64,000 nt of DNA, from the NCBI GenBank assembly GCA_001189345.1, contig LFKV01000009.1, forward strand, positions 1 to 64,000. The letters are read 5' to 3'. The notes below the pieces were generated by a model, which was not told where the DNA came from, searched no databases, and worked only from the letters and a program-made list of their open reading frames with translations. This DNA is from Candidatus Paraburkholderia kirkii. GTDB lineage: Bacteria; Pseudomonadota; Gammaproteobacteria; Burkholderiales; Burkholderiaceae. Below are positions 62,372 through 64,000 of the stretch, one piece after another (the first letter of the stretch is position 1; each line of letters begins with the position of its first letter). Both the position numbers and the translations under genes were made by a program.

Positions 62372-64000
62372 TCACTCCACCGTGACCGACTTCGCCAGAT
62401 TCCGAGGCTTGTCGACATCCGTCCCGCGCGCGCAAGCCGTATGATACGCCAGCAACTGCAGCGGCACGACATGCAGAATCGGCGACAGCGCTCCGTAGTG
62501 CTCCGGCATGCGGATCACATGAATGCCGTCCTCGCTGACGATGCGCGTATCCGCATCCGCGAACACGTACAGCTCGCCGCCGCGCGCGCGGACTTCCTGC
62601 ATGTTCGACTTGAGTTTCTCCAGCAGCGCATCGTTCGGCGCGACGGTCACGACCGGCATCGCCTCCGTCACGAGCGCCAGCGGCCCGTGCTTCAGCTCGC
62701 CCGCCGGATACGCTTCCGCGTGGATGTACGAGATTTCCTTCAGCTTCAGCGCGCCTTCCAGCGCGATCGGATAATGCAGCCCGCGCCCGAGGAACAGCGC
62801 GTTTTCCTTGCGCGCGAACTCCTCCGACCACGCGATGATTTGCGGCTCCAGCGCCAGCACGCTGTTCAGCGCCGCCGGCAGGTGGCGCAACTGCGCGAAG
62901 TACGCGCTCTCCTGCTTCGCATCGACATGTCCGCGCATCTTCGCGAGCGTCACGGCGAGCACGAACAGGCCGACCAGCTGCGTCGTGAATGCCTTCGTCG
63001 ATGCGACACCGATCTCCGTGCCCGCATGCGTCAGGAACGCGAGCTCGGTCTGACGCACCATCGCGCTCGTCGCGACGTTGCATACGGCCAGCGTGTGCTT
63101 GTGACCGAGCGATTGCGCGTGCTTCAACGCGGCGAGCGTATCGGCGGTTTCGCCCGACTGCGAGATGATGACGACCAGCGCCTTCGGATTCGGCACCGAC
63201 TCACGATAGCGATACTCGCTCGCGATCTCCACCTGCGTCGGAATCTTCGCGATCGACTCGAGCCAGTACTTCGCCGTCAGCCCCGAGTAGTAGCTCGTGC
63301 CGCACGCGAGAATCAGAATGCTGTCGATGTTCGCGAAGACCTCAGCCGCATCGGCGCCGAACAGGACCGGATCGAAATGATCGGCTTGCGGAATCGTGTC
63401 GGTGATTGCGCGCGGCTGCTCGAAGATTTCCTTCTGCATGAAGTGGCGATACGGCTCGAGCTCGACCGCGCCGCCGTACGCCGTGACCGTGCGCACTTCG
63501 CGCTCGGCCGGCAGGCCTTCGCGATCGACGATCTTCACGCCGTCGAGCCCGATCTCCACCACGTCGCCTTCCTCCAGGAACGCGAAGCGGTCGGTGCTGC
63601 CCGCGAGGGCGAGCGCGTCGGAGGCGAGGAAGTTCTCGCCCTCGCCCACGCCGACCACGAGCGGCGAGCCCTGGCGCGCGCCGACCACCGTATGCGGCTG
63701 GTCCTTGTGCATCACGGCGATCGCATACGCGCCGTGCAGTTGCTTCACGGCGTCGCGCACGGTCTGGAACAGGTCGCCGCGATACATGCTGTGAATCAGG
63801 TGCGCGATGACTTCGGTATCCGTCTGCGACACGAACTCGTAGCCCTTGCCCTTGAGCATCTCGCGCAGCGACTCGTAATTCTCGATGATGCCGTTGTGCA
63901 CGAGCGCCACCGTGTCGCGCGAGAAAATGGGGTGCGCGTTGTCCGTGACAGGCGCGCCGTGCGTCGCCCAGCGCGTGTGCGCGATGCCCGCCGCGCCGGC
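62372..64000 (-). CDS. glmS: Glutamine-fructose-6-phosphate aminotransferase, N-terminus beyond window
   Basis: The enzyme makes glucosamine 6-phosphate for peptidoglycan and LPS. The visible part has the glutaminase domain from [40 protein letters not shown] and the end of that domain. Two SIS domains follow ([80 protein letters not shown]), then the terminal KSVTVE. The catalytic N-terminal Cys lies outside the window. The visible part is intact. Confidence 0.95.
   Translation of the reverse strand, partial: AGAAGIAHTRWATHGAPVTDNAHPIFSRDTVALVHNGIIENYESLREMLKGKGYEFVSQTDTEVIAHLIHSMYRGDLFQTVRDAVKQLHGAYAIAVMHKDQPHTVVGARQGSPLVVGVGEGENFLASDALALAGSTDRFAFLEEGDVVEIGLDGVKIVDREGLPAEREVRTVTAYGGAVELEPYRHFMQKEIFEQPRAITDTIPQADHFDPVLFGADAAEVFANIDSILILACGTSYYSGLTAKYWLESIAKIPTQVEIASEYRYRESVPNPKALVVIISQSGETADTLAALKHAQSLGHKHTLAVCNVATSAMVRQTELAFLTHAGTEIGVASTKAFTTQLVGLFVLAVTLAKMRGHVDAKQESAYFAQLRHLPAALNSVLALEPQIIAWSEEFARKENALFLGRGLHYPIALEGALKLKEISYIHAEAYPAGELKHGPLALVTEAMPVVTVAPNDALLEKLKSNMQEVRARGGELYVFADADTRIVSEDGIHVIRMPEHYGALSPILHVVPLQLLAYHTACARGTDVDKPRNLAKSVTVE

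Overview
The window is chromosomal DNA of a high-GC Burkholderiaceae bacterium, most like Paraburkholderia or Caballeronia. The evidence is the blocks cysM-comEA-hldD-hldA-ugd-lapB-lapA-ihfB-rpsA-cmk-aroA-tyrA-pheA-serC-gyrA and dapB-exbB-exbD-leuS-lptE-holA-proA, the tmRNA tag ANDDTFALAA, and the protein sequences. The density of insertion sequences, frameshifts, internal deletions and IS scars is far above a free-living relative. It looks like a genome in reductive decay, as in plant- or host-associated Burkholderia symbionts (inference). Some single-base frameshifts, for example in tkt, could instead be assembly errors.

Layout. 1-1022: an IS3-family (IS2-group) copy broken at the window edge, apparently by an IS630-type end. 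1024-19157: a nearly intact minus-strand housekeeping block covering cysteine synthesis, LPS heptose and UDP-glucuronate, LapAB, IHF-beta, ribosomal protein S1, CMP kinase, the aromatic and serine pathways, and gyrase A. 19815-22570: ompA, ubiG, a shattered gph and ssrA (tmRNA). 22571-25474: a remnant accessory island with a broken type VI secretion PAAR-amidase effector cut off by a second IS3 copy. 25599-27393: an HD-domain protein and a ferredoxin-NADP reductase. 27940-29053: an IS630-family element. 29090-34130: a decayed minus-strand acyl-CoA catabolic operon ended by the third, full-length IS3 copy (34131-35483).

35699-36737: an intact barnase-like RNase with its barstar inhibitor. 36860-45169: a mixed region with broken rsmE, tkt, dctA and allantoicase genes beside intact gapA and allA. 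45239-55167: fur, bamE, dapB, exbB/exbD, leuS, lptE, holA, proA and hemJ, all intact. 55193-61981: the Entner-Doudoroff locus. hexR, edd and eda are intact with HexR-like operators, but the gluconate permease and a GntR regulator are destroyed around a second, almost identical IS630 copy. 62372-64000: glmS, running off the right edge.

The most notable observations are: (a) the PAAR-PGRP amidase effector remnant next to ssrA; (b) a recurring signature of 11-21 bp perfect tandem duplications, several of them at gene starts or in broken genes; (c) a 199-bp internally deleted IS3 derivative present twice, with a marker pattern that implies recombination among copies; (d) IS-associated deletion scars, namely IS copies without target duplications and a 23-bp IS3 tip joined to a truncated regulator; and (e) a catabolic gene set decaying as a unit.
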